Source: Phoronis australis (taxonomy: Eukaryota; Phoronida; Phoronidae). Taken from it: DNA of 64,000 nt. The translations under genes were made by a program, and so were the position numbers. Under the pieces are notes generated by a model, which was not told the origin of the DNA, ran no database searches, and was given only the letters and a program-made list of their open reading frames with translations. Positions 49,668 through 61,955 of the stretch are shown piece after piece (positions within the stretch are counted from its first letter, which is position 1; each line of letters starts with the position of its first letter). The stretch lies in assembly GCA_002633005.1 (NCBI GenBank), contig NMRA01000176.1:445740-509739 (forward strand), written 5' to 3'.

Positions 49668-49766
49668 GAGTGGTGCGGTGGTAAAGTCGATGACCCGAAA
49701 CTCTTGCGGTCGGGTTCGAAACCGGGCTCGATTCCCGTCAAAATGTTATCTCACTAGTGAGATAAC
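49668..49766 (+). repeat. tRNA-like (SINE-head-like) module followed by a 22-bp palindrome
   Basis: An A-box-like tggtgcggtggtaaagtcg and a T-arm with B box (cgggctcgattcccg) are at tRNA-like spacing, and an acccga/tcgggt stem lies where the anticodon arm would be. The acceptor ends do not pair, so it is not a functional tRNA. It is followed by the perfect palindrome gttatctcact/agtgagataac at 49745-49766. Confidence 0.55.
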
Positions 49767-51077
49767 TAAATGGATTATTACACGGTTGTGTTGGCCATTC
49801 GAGGCTAATATTGTAGAATAAAAATCTAGACAAGTTGGTCAAGCGTGAACTAAGTGTTCACCGCAACACAAAAAAATGTCACGACAGCGTTTTGTTTTTT
49901 TGTTGAACGGGATGTTACAGGTGCTGTAACACCCAAAAGCATCTGACGACGTTCTTTTGAGTTTTTTAGTTGAAAGGGAACTTGTAGGTATCGCAAAAAC
50001 CTATGAACTCTCGTTTTTTATTTTTAGTCGAATGGGCCAATATTATGTTGCGTGGGAAATTACATTGGTATATGATATGTCAATTTGCCGTGTGGCAAAA
50101 AGTAGGACACTTTGATGGTGTTACAGGGTGGCGGAAAAAAATCAAAAAGCGGTGAAGTTCGCCAAGTGCGGGACAGTTGGCAAGTACGCTCTCAGAAGCA
50201 CAAAATATTGGATTCTTTTACAAGGTTAAATTTAAATTTTTTGTTATTATGTTATTTCTCGAGTATAAGGAAGTATTATTGATATCATTGCTGCTCAGAA
50301 ATGGAAATAAACATGGTATAACGGGCAAATGAATAATTACAGAAACAATACGAGACACAATGATATCTTCTTGCATATAAATGCACACATTTAGCTACGC
50401 AAATAAATGCAAGAGGAGTTTTTCCTAAGTTACTTAAATACATTTGTTAGTAAACAAACACTTAGATCATCTCCATCTGATATTACTTTTGCTCGTACAC
50501 ACCTAAAGCTGCCTAAGACTGGAGCTCAAAAGATATCCGAGGCCAGCCTATTCCCGGCATATCCAGCCAGCAAGAGCTACGTTACGGATCAGTGCGTACA
50601 AAGAGTGACGGATTTGTCAACTAGGTCGGCCGAGAAATCGATGGCTATCTGGAACTGTATTTCAACAGCCCCGCTTAATTTTTCCATTATGAACAAAATG
50701 ACAAAATAATTATGACGCAATGAAATTGAGCTTGATTTGATAACTACAACACTGACGATCAAAACGCAGTCGAGCAGACAACCGTAATTCACTGTGCAAA
50801 TTTTCTTGACTGGTCCCGCGAAGTCTCGGGGTTGCAAGCTCTAAAACGAGAATGCATCGTGGGTCACAATAGCCTTGGCGCAAAGCGCAAACTTCATACA
50901 GCTAGCTGGCTGGCTAGGGTCACGAGTGCAGGTTGCCATTCCATCCCTACAGTTTTATGAATCGAAGAATTAACGAATTCTCAGGTTCTTTTGAAGCCGT
51001 GAAACAACTAACAATGTGCCTGTAAGTGGCTTCTGTTATGTCAAAAGTTATTTTTGCAATACGGCTTTATAGCCTTT

Positions 51078-54000
51078 TTAATAATAATAATCAAAATAAT
51101 TGTATAAATCAAAATCCTCACAGTTTTTTTCGTCTTCACCGTTGGGACAATCGACGCTTTCGGAACCACCACACACTTCGTAGATATCCAAGCAACCTCC
51201 GTATGAGCAACGGAAGCTGGGTGTTTGGCACGTAGAATTTCGACACAGTTCTTCTGTCTCGTCACTTTTGTCCGCGCAGTAATGATTGACATCACAAATC
51301 TGATTACGTGGAATACAAGCACCGTAGTTGCATCTAAACTGATCTTCCCCACAAGTCAGGTTTCCACAAAGAGAAGCGGTTTCGTCGCTACCATCAGGGC
51401 AAGAAACAAAACCATCGCATTTCTGGTATCCGTCGATACACTGGCCACTGTTACACCTGAACTTATTGTCGCCGCACCGCATCGAGTCACAGGTATCTTC
51501 AGTTTCATCGCTTCCATCCACGCAATCAACATTTACGTTGCACGCTTTTTCCCGCCTCAAGCAAACGCCGTATGAGCATCGAAACTGGTCGGGCTTGCAC
51601 GTGTTATTTCCACATTCTGCTTGTGTTTCATCGCTACCGTCGAGACAGTTGACAAAACCATCACATCTTCGGTATTCGGATATGCATCCACCATAGGAGC
51701 ACTGGAATTGGTTAGAGCGACAAGTGTATCCGGCACAAGTGATATTCGTTTCATCACTTGAATCAAGGCAGTCAATAAAGTTATTGCAGGTTCGGCTCCT
51801 TGGAATACAACCACCGTAATTGCATTCGAATTCGTTATTAGGGCAAGTTTTGTTGCGACAATGCTTTTCTGTTTCGTCGCTGCCGTCAACACAATTCGTT
51901 GTACCCTCGCACGCAAAATCTTTACTTATACATTGGCCGTTGTCGCATCGAAATTCGTCCTCACGGCATATGTTTGTAGAACAATTTTGTTCGTCTGAAT
52001 TATCTTGACAATCATATATAAAGTCGCATATAAAATCACGGTATATACAGCCGCTGCCATTTAAACAGGGAACTTTGGCATCAGGGCAGCCTGTGTCATT
52101 GTTATTGGCGGTTACAGAAGTCGGAGGTTTAACTTTTAAATCTCTGTCTCTCCAGTTAGTTGGAGGAAATTCGTTGGACTGTGGCTTAGTCGTAGTAATA
52201 AGACCAGTGAATGCTGCATTTGTGCAATTAGCGCCTTTTCCTTTAAAAGAAGTGTATTTAGAAATTAGCGTGGCTCAGTGGGGATCAGAAACTTTTGTCT
52301 TAGTAGTTTAATCGATTGTAGGTAGTGTAGCACCATAGGCGGATTTAGGGGGGCCCGATGAAAAAATAGAAGCTGTTAGTAAGATTTGAATTTTAATCGA
52401 AGCCTTAATGAATCACTCAGAAACTCACAATTCTCTCTTTGTCAAACCTTAAGACGATTTCCGAAGCAATCGCGTCATCAATGCCAACACAAAATAACGG
52501 ATTCGGTCTTTTGGGCAATTGAAGACTATTTTAAATACAACAAATTTGTTACGAACTGATGGCACAAAATATAAAAAGTGTAATAAAAATTACAAACAGA
52601 AGTAGGTTTCGCGCGTAAACGCTGAGGACCATAAACAAGTAGGTCTCTTAGTATCAAATTACGAGTGAAATTCGTGGTGCTGTAGTGGTAAAGCACGCGC
52701 GCTCTAAACGCCATGTCGTGAGTTCGAGTCTTTGGTAATTGCAGTTTTTCAAGTTTGACACGTTCTCCGTGTTTATTTCTTTGCCTTTTTTGGATAATAC
52801 TTCAGGAATCTAGGAAAATGCTTGATTTTTAGAGGAAAAAACAGAAAATTTTTCCTGGGCGACCTCCCCCCATTCGTTGCTATGCGTACATGTATCTACA
52901 ATCGTGCTTTGCGCAAATGTTTACAGACAAAATGTTGCCCCCCTTGTGATATCCTAGATCCGCCACTGAGCACAGATCGCTCAAGTACAGGCATTAGTCC
53001 TACCATTAACTGTAGTAATCTTTAAACGTGGTACGGGTTCTGGTGATTTAATAAGTCTCCACTAGAAGACGAGGAATTTGTTACTGAAGTTAGATTTAAC
53101 CGATACCATTGAGTAGTGATTAGCTTTCCCATACAATATGGAACGTTTTGATGAAAAATTATTGAAGGACGTTCACTCGTGAAGAATTATTTGAATTACA
53201 TTCATACATACCTACATACGTGCATACATACATACATACATTAATACATTCATACATACATACATACATACATACATACATACATGAATACATTCATTCA
53301 TACATACATACATGCATACATACATACATTAATACATTCATACATACATACATACATACATACATACATACATACATACATAAATACATGAATACATTCA
53401 TTCATACATACATGCATACATACATACATGAATACATACATACATACATACATACATACATGAATACATTCATTCATACATACATACGTAAATACAGACA
53501 TACATACATACATGAATGCATGCATACATACATGAATACATACATACATACATGAATACATACATACATGAATACATACACACATACATACATGAATACA
53601 TACATACATACATATATGAATACATACATAATACATACATACATACATGAATACATACATACATACCTGAATACATACATACATACATACATGAAAACAT
53701 TGATACATACATTCATTCATTCATTCGTACATGTATACATACATACATACATACATACATTCATACATACATACAAACATACACACACACACACACACAC
53801 ACACATACACACATTCATAGGCTCAAATCCACATGTATGATGTGTTTACTTTCGAACTGATTTTTTAAGAGCACGTTTTCATGTTGTTCATACGGTCTAT
53901 ACCACAAAAATGTCTTGGTCAGGGCAAATAAACGATAAAACGACCACGGGAAGTTAACAAACATTCTATTTTCTCTGCATGTTTCGCTCCACACATACAC

Positions 54001-54284
54001 TAATCGGCTTTACCGAGACACCTGCGAATTAGTGCGGGACCTATTCACACCTCCTCCCCCCCTTTCCCTGCGGACCACGGTCCTGGTAACATCTGGTTTA
54101 TATTAATCGTGTTACCTGCTGACCACAGCTCGTTTTCCATGAAATACGCCACCAAGCCAATAGCTGCCGCGGTTCCTCCTACCAAGAATATACACACGAA
54201 GAGTGAAGCGAAGTGTCTCCATCTTTTCCTGGGCGCTGTCGCTCTGTCACCTTTTTCAACTTCTTTGGAAACGCCATCGACAAC
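51078..54284 (-). CDS. Type II membrane protein with eight LDL-receptor class A repeats (5' end missing)
   Basis: Two exons are supported: 54284-54116 and 52273-51078, with compatible phase (G + CC) and GT-AG ends. The first begins in phase 0 after an acceptor (ACACAG), so the start codon lies in an unseen upstream exon. It encodes a basic cytoplasmic stretch (RKRWRH) and then one hydrophobic segment of about 25 residues, a signal-anchor topology. A low-complexity stem of about 80 residues rich in N, T and P follows. Then come eight LDLa modules of about 38 residues in one exon, each with six cysteines and the calcium-binding DxxDGSDE or close variant. The protein ends after EKNC with a short tail of D, Y, F and N. 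LDLa repeats bind ligands such as lipoproteins. The layout resembles the stem of type II serine proteases, but no protease domain is present. A GTGAGG donor-like site right after EKN could extend it to further exons, which I did not find. Confidence 0.82.
52334..52968. mobile_element. Non-autonomous DNA transposon (hAT-like ends) enclosing a tRNA-like module
   Basis: The right end, read inward, is CAGTGGCGGATCTAGG and the left end is CATAGGCGGATTTAGG. Both are flanked by agcac (52329-52333 and 52969-52973), a candidate 5-bp target duplication. The ends resemble those of widespread non-autonomous hAT-type elements. Inside, 52678-52740 has a tRNA-like A box (tgtagtggtaaagcac) and B box (gagttcgagtc). 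It lies in the intron of the LDLa gene. Confidence 0.5.
53201..53818. repeat. CATA tetranucleotide microsatellite followed by a CA tract
   Basis: About 560 bases of CATA repeats with scattered GAA and TTC variants, then a CA-repeat to about 53815. It lies in the LDLa gene intron. The long His/Tyr/Ile/Thr or Cys/Met/Val frames on both strands come from the repeat. Confidence 0.97.
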
Positions 54285-56569
54285 CTGTGTATGTATCAAA
54301 CGTAAAATTCAGAGGCAGTGTCTTTTCTGTTGAATAGGTAATTGTTTAGGCCGTAAACCACAGGAAGTGCATAAAATCACTTCTGTGACCATTTGGAGGA
54401 GAGCCGATTTTCTTTTGATGTTTTTGATATCACAAATCATTGTTATTTTGTACACGGAAATGTCCCCGAGTTTGAACTTGGACACTGCTATGAAATTTGA
54501 CTTTTAATTTTGGATAGTTGAGCAAATGTGACATGGAGTAGAACGTATTTAATTAAAAGCAATGAAATTAGATGTCCATGGGGTGTGATACTGCAAATAA
54601 TATTTCCATGGGATGCATCAAGTCTTGAAAACACGCACAACTTTTTTTAAAATGCAAGTTTAAGGCAAATTTCTGAATTCATGAGCGATACCTGGTAGTG
54701 AAATTTGGAGCTGCCATCGTGTAAACAAAAATATTTACCAAACGGACGATGTCGCCAGGTAATAAGATGAGCTGATTACAAATATTTCGCAGGCGTAATT
54801 TTAAAGCACTTGGTTGTCCACAAATTCCTTAAATTTACGCACAAGATGGTGATAAAGTTTCTCTATTGTAATTCAAGACCTTCCATACATGTACATCCTC
54901 ATTAACAACGTTTTAACAATTTGCATTAGACCAATCCAACCTTTATGTGGCATGGTAACCTGTGAGCATTTTAATAGAACAAAGTTAAGGAAACCGTGAA
55001 ATTTCAGAGAAAAATCCAAGTCTTGCTGCTTTATTGGGCAGTAGAACATAAAGATAGGGGAACAATGGGCATAGGAAACACCAGTATCCTACCTGTGAAC
55101 ATTTGCAAGCCTTAGAACAATGAAGAGTTTCCAAAGTGCTTCTCAATGGAACATATTTTATAAATTGACAAAAATGAGACATTTTGCGGAATGGATCAAA
55201 TTAGGATTGATGATGATGAAATTTTGTGCACATTTTTTGTTGTGGTAAATAATTGCAGAATTAAAAAGTTTGATATACATATATGTATATAGTCAAATTA
55301 GTAACGACAATTGATTGAACAGTAGAACGTAGGTAACACACTTTTAAAAGTTTTATTAATATTCGATGCTTGTAATGAACATAAGCAGAACTGGAAAGGT
55401 GAAAGATTTCTCAGTATGAGGTTGTTTTTTGTTATTCAGTATGCTAATGAATATGACCTCGTGCCGAACCTTGTCGTTTTCTGAGATTGTGATCGACTAA
55501 AGAAGCACCACACCGCGCCACCTCTCGGATGGGCATGAACATCTTTTGTGGCGCTTTTTTATCCCCCATCTTACCAGAGATTATCATTTTTAAGTTTCTT
55601 ATCTGTATTCATGATATTTACTTGTAACTGTATTAGTCATAATAAATGAGCTTATATCGCCTACCACGGTCTTCTTTTCATCTCTGGTAACGAGCTTGCG
55701 AAGCACGTATCATTTATCGATTTTATTCGGGATATATGTCGATCATAAATAATGTTGTATAAGGAGAGCATAAAAATCTGCTTTTTAATAAAAATGCGCA
55801 ACTTAGATTTGAGACTTCTTAACATCAAATGCTTGAAGATATATCTAGGCACATACAAAATACCAAGTTGCTCCCCTGGCTGACGTGGTCACAGGATGAA
55901 ATGCTGACTCAGTGGAGTTAAGGCCCACGACCTAATTTGGATGTACGAAAGGTTGTGTACTGCATATAACTGCCCCAAAATGTGGTTGAAATGATTTTCA
56001 ACATCAAGTTCCAGAGCTGGACACTACTGAATGGAATTATTCAACTACGTCTTCATGCTTTCATTGAGACAGCTAATGTAAACACTTCATTTGGTTTGCA
56101 CGTATGTTAACCAAGTTCGTTATTTTTTTCATTTTGAAACTAAGTTTATCTTCTCTTTAGTTATATTGATATCTGCTTTTGAAATGAAAACGGACGAATT
56201 TCTATTTCAGAACAAGAAACTACCGTGTGTCTCCGAATTAAATTTTAGATCAAATGCTTCTTTTTTATTTGAGTTCAACTGGGTTGAGTTCTGTAGATGA
56301 AAGAAACTAGTGTGATCACGTACTTCGCTTGTAATACATGGCGATGTATCACGATGTTTTCGTGATCTTGCAGTTTCGCGAGGCTCTTTCGACTACCGAA
56401 TGAACCACTGTTTACACCATAGAACGAGCCTTATCAAAAACAAAGGAACGTTATTCAAATTACACCGGCGTATGTATTTACGTTTTTTGCTATCAAATTT
56501 ATAAGATCATAAAAATTGAAGTTCGTTGTCCTGATCCTGATTCACCACCCGAATTAAAAATAAAATTCT
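54285..56569. other. AT-rich region upstream of the known LDLa exons, no recognised gene
   Basis: The missing first exon of the LDLa gene should lie here or further right, but no ATG-plus-donor segment stands out. Short frames have no family resemblance. Confidence 0.5.
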
Positions 56570-56830
56570 CTATAGTAGGACCCTAAGCAAACGTCATAGC
56601 GTCACATCTCAGAAATAGCTGATCAGATTCATATGAAACTTTCAGATACTGTCCTCTTACACAGTGTTATGAATGGTTTTTAAAATGTTCGAAACAATAA
56701 GACTCTCGTGGTCTTCATGAAAAAGTCTCTAAAGACCCATAAAACGAAAACCAAGAGATATTTTGGGGAATTATATGAACGTTTTTGAAATCTCATCTTG
56801 AACTTTTATATCAATTAATATTTCATCATG
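56570..56830 (+). repeat. Dispersed repeat family R1, copy 6
   Basis: It shares the taggacccta start, the tctcagaaatagctgatcag block, gaaactttcagatact and a catcttgaac tail with copies 1, 2 and 5. Confidence 0.6.
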
Positions 56831-56862
56831 TTATTGTCGTCATTGTTTTGTTATCAACATGC

Positions 56863-57013
56863 TCGCACCCAGCCTTTAATATGGGGGGGGGGCTCGAATT
56901 TCTGGCGATGTGGACCTTTTGCTGAAAAAAAGCGGGTGGACTAAAAAAAGGGGGTAACACCTTCACTGCGCTTCTGTGCCTTTTCAGTGGAGTTTTGTCT
57001 CGTTTTCTCGGAC
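56863..57013. repeat. End of a dispersed element (second copy at 60690), cut by the gap
   Basis: Matches 60690-60850 in the same orientation: cgcacccagcct, a G-run, ggctcgaattt, gatgtggac, and further on a tgtctcgttt-ctc block. It runs directly into the N gap. Confidence 0.7.
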
Positions 57014-57899
57014 NNNNNNNNNNNNNNNNNNNNNNNNNNNNNNNNNNNNNNNNNNNNNNNNNNNNNNNNNNNNNNNNNNNNNNNNNNNNNNNNNNNNNNN
57101 NNNNNNNNNNNNNNNNNNNNNNNNNNNNNNNNNNNNNNNNNNNNNNNNNNNNNNNNNNNNNNNNNNNNNNNNNNNNNNNNNNNNNNNNNNNNNNNNNNNN
57201 NNNNNNNNNNNNNNNNNNNNNNNNNNNNNNNNNNNNNNNNNNNNNNNNNNNNNNNNNNNNNNNNNNNNNNNNNNNNNNNNNNNNNNNNNNNNNNNNNNNN
57301 NNNNNNNNNNNNNNNNNNNNNNNNNNNNNNNNNNNNNNNNNNNNNNNNNNNNNNNNNNNNNNNNNNNNNNNNNNNNNNNNNNNNNNNNNNNNNNNNNNNN
57401 NNNNNNNNNNNNNNNNNNNNNNNNNNNNNNNNNNNNNNNNNNNNNNNNNNNNNNNNNNNNNNNNNNNNNNNNNNNNNNNNNNNNNNNNNNNNNNNNNNNN
57501 NNNNNNNNNNNNNNNNNNNNNNNNNNNNNNNNNNNNNNNNNNNNNNNNNNNNNNNNNNNNNNNNNNNNNNNNNNNNNNNNNNNNNNNNNNNNNNNNNNNN
57601 NNNNNNNNNNNNNNNNNNNNNNNNNNNNNNNNNNNNNNNNNNNNNNNNNNNNNNNNNNNNNNNNNNNNNNNNNNNNNNNNNNNNNNNNNNNNNNNNNNNN
57701 NNNNNNNNNNNNNNNNNNNNNNNNNNNNNNNNNNNNNNNNNNNNNNNNNNNNNNNNNNNNNNNNNNNNNNNNNNNNNNNNNNNNNNNNNNNNNNNNNNNN
57801 NNNNNNNNNNNNNNNNNNNNNNNNNNNNNNNNNNNNNNNNNNNNNNNNNNNNNNNNNNNNNNNNNNNNNNNNNNNNNNNNNNNNNNNNNNNNNNNNNNN
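57014..57899. other. Assembly gap (886 N)
   Basis: A run of N. It is bordered on the right by a G homopolymer and sits inside a repeated element. Open frames drawn across it are meaningless. Confidence 0.99.
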
Positions 57900-57900
57900 G

Positions 57901-58390
57901 GGGGGGGGGGGGGGTAATAGGTGAGATGCAGCCATCATAATTTGAGTAACCGTGAACGAACAAAGTTTCACGGAGACTAAGAATGGATCTTGGGCCAGCG
58001 CACTGACGGGTTGGGTCAAGCTGGGTTCTAACAGTGGATTCGATGAACTAGAGCTAGTCGCTGGTCAGCTCAGCTACAGCTGTATGATTCACTCGAGACA
58101 GGGACCTTAGCTAGTCCCTCTTCCTCTGCGATGGCTCTAAGGTCGAGATTTGTTTTATTGCGATCAAGTTTCGGGAATACTTCATTTTATCATGGCCATT
58201 CTTTGAAGGAATTGTATTTGGATAAGTGAGGTCCCGAGGTCCCTCGTATAAGTGCCTTTGTGGCCGTTTCAAAATCCCTTGATGAAACACAGCCGGTAGT
58301 CCACTTTTTTGTGGCTGGGGGAAATGATACAGAGTGTGTCCCAAAAATGTACACACTTCAACGCCTGAAGTTCAAATTCAGCTCCCTTGA
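57901..58390. repeat. Inverted copy of the block at 61000-61380
   Basis: Starting from gagatgcagccatcat at the left, the sequence read on the minus strand matches 61000-61378: tgtacatttttgggaca, ctctgtatcat, ggactaccgg, gtttcatcaagggatt, cctcgggacctca and others. The two blocks therefore face each other about 2.6 kb apart. Confidence 0.75.
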
Positions 58391-58677
58391 ATCACTGAGA
58401 TTCCGCGCAGGCCCTCTGCATAGTTACACCTTGTTTTTATTGTGGTGCGTCAGTCATGACGTGCTCCGTTTGTGTAGGCTAGTATGCAGAGGAATGGAAA
58501 GCAAATGATTCATTTTTGAAGAAAATACATTGTGCAATACTATTGGAAACTAAAAACGTCAAGGAAGTTCAAAGAGAACCTTTCCCAGTTGATGAGCAAA
58601 AAGTATAATACAGTATAATTTATTTAAGTACTTAAAACTTGTGTATTAATGTATGTTTTTCAATGAGGCGTGGAAAT

Positions 58678-58912
58678 ATGTTGCGAACAGTTTATCCTGT
58701 CAGCACGCCATCTTTTGGTCACATCATATGACCTAATGAATATAAATACGAAAAGATTTCTATCCCTGACAGGGACTCGAACCCAGGATCCAATCAGACG
58801 GTCCTTGGTTCGAGTCCCGGTCGGGGCAGAAATCTTTTCGGACTTATATTCATTAGGTCACGTGATGTGACCAGAAAGATGGCGTTCTGACGGGATAAAC
58901 TGTTCGCTACAT
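58678..58912. repeat. 235-bp foldback element with tRNA-like B boxes in both arms
   Basis: The left arm (about 58678-58785) and right arm (about 58806-58912) are near-perfect reverse complements over about 107 bases around a 20-base centre. Each arm contains, facing the centre, a tRNA 3'-half-like motif with a B box (ggttcgagtccc on the plus strand; its counterpart on the minus strand). Outer arm sequence matches the smaller element at 4895-5047. Confidence 0.8.
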
Positions 58913-58959
58913 AAAACTTCCTCCATCTACGGTTTGTGAAATTATACCCACTAATCTAT

Positions 58960-59100
58960 TTCCTAAGTCAATAAACAGTTTATTGTCATTTGAATTGTAA
59001 GAAAATTTTAGGACACTTTGTATAGCTGTCCGACATTCATTAATATCTTTAAGACTTTTTTCAGATAGGCAAATCAAATCGTTTAGTGTACTTTTATATT
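58960..59100 (+). repeat. Dispersed short repeat (further copies near 59395, 60413 and 62868)
   Basis: The shared words are caataaac-gtttattg, catttgaattgt-ag, gtccgacattcat-aatatc and tttcagatag. Copies at about 59395-59480 and 62868-62975 have the same orientation; 60413-60460 is inverted. Confidence 0.65.
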
Positions 59101-59307
59101 TGGGGATCTGATGATAGATCGAATATTCTCAATGTCTGCTTGCAACTAAGTTGGTTGAAGCATTGTCATTTTCTACAAGATAAGCTTCTATTTGTAAAAA
59201 AATCATCAGCCAATCAGCTCATTTTCTTAGATACACAAACATGAAATCCAGAAATCAACAATCGAATCCATGACCAATACGTTTACCTTGATTTCAAGAC
59301 TTTTAAG

Positions 59308-59335
59308 TCAAGGAGGAATTAAAATTCCTCCTTGA
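59308..59335. repeat. 28-bp palindrome
   Basis: tcaaggaggaatt, two spacer bases, then its perfect reverse complement. A strong hairpin followed by no T-run; no gene stands next to it. Confidence 0.85.
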
Positions 59336-60407
59336 TAACGTGTTCGTGACTTTCAACGACAAATCTTGTACAGAAGTCAAAAAGTAATGCATATATTGTC
59401 ATTTGAATTGTGAGTTGGGAATTGGGAATTGTCCAAGTTTCATCAATATCCTTGAGAGTTATTTTAGATAGGCAAGAAGCGTCCAAGTGCACTTTACTAT
59501 ATGGGGATTTGATCATAGAGTTTTTTTTCCATATTCAGGCTTCATTAAAATTCACTAAAACGTCATCATTTCTTAAAATATTAGCTTCTAATTGCCAAAA
59601 ACCATTTATTAACCTGTCTGTTTCCGTAGATACACAAACACGTAAATCAAAATGGAATGTCATAAGCAATTTCCGCAGACATGATTGCAGATTTTTGACG
59701 AGTAACCCGGGCAACATGGGAGATGGGCATTCATATTAAGGTGTAGTTTTGCTCCTTTCTGAGGTACCTATACCGGTTCACGAGTTTAACTTGAACTCCA
59801 AAAAACGCCGAAATATTTGTTTACTATTGCGAGTATTTTGAGTACCCCCGTTTGACATGTAAACGGTCATCACAAATCGTAGCTCCCAGTCTTTTCGACA
59901 TTTGTGAATTCATTACAAACAGTTCCTAGTAACGACCTTCAAAAGAAAAACTATTCTTGTGATACTACTGGAAAAATATGACCTTATTCGCAACTAATTA
60001 TCGGCAGGGCCGTAGGAAGCGGGGGGGGGAGAGCTGGGAGGGCACGGGCTCCCCAAAAAGTTTAGGCGTTAGGGTTAACCGTGGCAACCGACATACGCGT
60101 GGGGCGGGGACAGTCGAGAAAAGAAAGACTGCTAAATACGGATAAGAGAGAGAATATTTAACAACTCTGTATCAGTGCATGGTTTACCTCTTGGAACCCT
60201 GGCCAGGGCATTGTTGTTGGGGTCTCCGCTTTCGCAGCACAGGTCGTCTAAATGCACTTGGCAACGTGCACGTAATGATTCATGCATATACTTCGAAAAA
60301 TCGACAAAATTTGTTAAGCGAAGCTTTTGCGGAGCGTAGTAATTTACTGGATTTTTAAATTCAGTAAGTCAATTTTGCGACTGCAAACCCACATTTTTCC
60401 AGAGGCC

Positions 60408-60408
60408 N
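60408..60408. other. Single ambiguous base at a likely contig join
   Basis: An isolated N, like the one at 19917. To its left is the inverted repeat shared with 62.3-62.6 kb. To its right a different repeat family begins abruptly, which suggests a join made during assembly. Confidence 0.5.
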
Positions 60409-60689
60409 TGTCCTAAAATGTTCTCACAATTCAAATGACAATAAATTGTTTGTTGGCTTAAGAACTAGATTACTGGGTTTAAGTTTACAAACCGTACATG
60501 TACATGTATATCGAAAACGAAGTTTAAGTACCTAAATAAATGAAATGAACCTCATTGGTTATATAATTGGAAAGGTTGTCTTTGAACATCCTCGATGTTT
60601 TTGGTTTCTAGTGGTATTGCGCAATGATTTTTTGTTCTTCAAAACTGAATATCGTTTGCTTGCATTTTCCGTGCATACTATAAACACGG

Positions 60690-61380
60690 TATGCGCGCAC
60701 CCAGCCTAAAATATAGGGGGGGGGCTCGAATTTTTGAGGATGTGGACTTTTACTAAAAAAAAACAATAGGAGGTTAGTTCAGGGCTATGAATTGTGCATA
60801 CGCAGAATCCTGCCTTTTTAGTTGGCTTATGTCTCGTTTTTCTCAGTCTTTTTGTTTCTCTGAGGCGTACCTTATTGCCCACTTTGCCATTGAGCCCCCC
60901 AGGTGCACACATGCACGGAGCACTTCATGACGTGCACACCCATGTTAAAAGTAAAGTGTAACGATGCAGTAGGCCTGCTTGGAATCTCAGGTACCCACGA
61001 GAACTGAATTTGAACTCCAGACGTTGAATTGTGTACATTTTTGGGACAAACTCTGTATCATTTTACACAGCAACCAGAAACTGGACTACCGGTTATGTTT
61101 CATCAAGGGATTCTGAAACGGCTACAAAGGCACTCATACCAGGCACCTCGGGACCTCACCTTTCCAAAAATTACTTCAAAAATAGGCCATTATAAAATGA
61201 AATTTTCTGGAAACTGAATCATAATAAAAGAAACCTTGGCCTTCGACCCAGCTATAGTTACTTCAGGCAGCTCCCAGCTACCCGTCAGTGCGATCGGGGC
61301 CTAGACCCATTCTTACTATCCGTGAATCTTTGTTGGTTCACGGTTAATCAAATCATGATGGCTGCATCTCCGGTATTACC
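60690..61380. repeat. Dispersed element, more complete copy
   Basis: It spans the cgcacccagcct end (shared with 56863) to the gatggctgcatct end (shared in inverted form with 57915 and in part with 62676). It contains no intact reading frame. It includes a gtttcacgg/ccgtgaa-type motif present in all three copies. Confidence 0.6.
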
Positions 61381-61955
61381 CCCAACCTATGGCGGACGTG
61401 GGGGGTGGGGTTCGGTATAAATATGGTGAAATCCAGAGAACGGGGGGGGGTGACAATAGTAAGGGGGAAGGTTGGCGAAGTCAAATTGGTTTGTGCCCCC
61501 CCCCCCAATAATTTTTTCCTTCCAACGGACCTGATCGGAAGTATCCTTTTTGTGTAATTCACAAATAGTGATCTTAACGATCTTCAAAATTCCAAAGTTT
61601 TGATGGTGTTCAATCCTATTGTATTTTTCACATTTTTTGCTGTTGGGTGGAATGTTTTGATTTTGCTGTGCTGTGCAAGGTTATTTTGGGTTTTTGATGA
61701 ACTTGGAATCTCAACTTCCTCTCGTGAATACTTGGCAGTGTCGGATTTACATCTCTGGATACCCAATCGCACCACTGAGAGGGGGTGCCGTCTGAAATGT
61801 GACACCTAAGATGAAAGACTACACATCATTATGCTTGGAAAAGAGAGACAGTTCATTCCATTGTCGGGTGACTTGCAAGAAGTGACATTCCTCAGCATGA
61901 AAGCCGGTTGTACGATTTCACAAAAAACAGGAAAATAGAGATAATGGATTCCATC

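Larger units (their letters stand above)
48038..51077. other. Intergenic region between beta-mannosidase and the LDLa gene
   Basis: It contains the beta-mannosidase polyadenylation signal (48411-48416) and a tRNA-like module with a palindrome (49668-49766). Open frames such as 50407-50709 (plus) show no recognisable family. The two genes converge on this region. Confidence 0.6.

Noticed and set aside
50407-50709. A 100-codon plus-strand frame between genes
   Set aside because: No recognisable domain, start context or polyadenylation signal; at this length chance is plausible.
51557-51916. A 119-codon minus-strand frame in the LDLa exon
   Set aside because: It is a shifted frame over the LDLa repeats; the true frame runs uninterrupted from 52273 to 51078.
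53220-53840. Long open frames on both strands through the CATA tract
   Set aside because: They are translations of a tetranucleotide repeat; several frames are open at once and there is no splice or start context.
56826-58019. Open frames of over 300 codons across the N run
   Set aside because: Almost entirely N; not evidence of coding.
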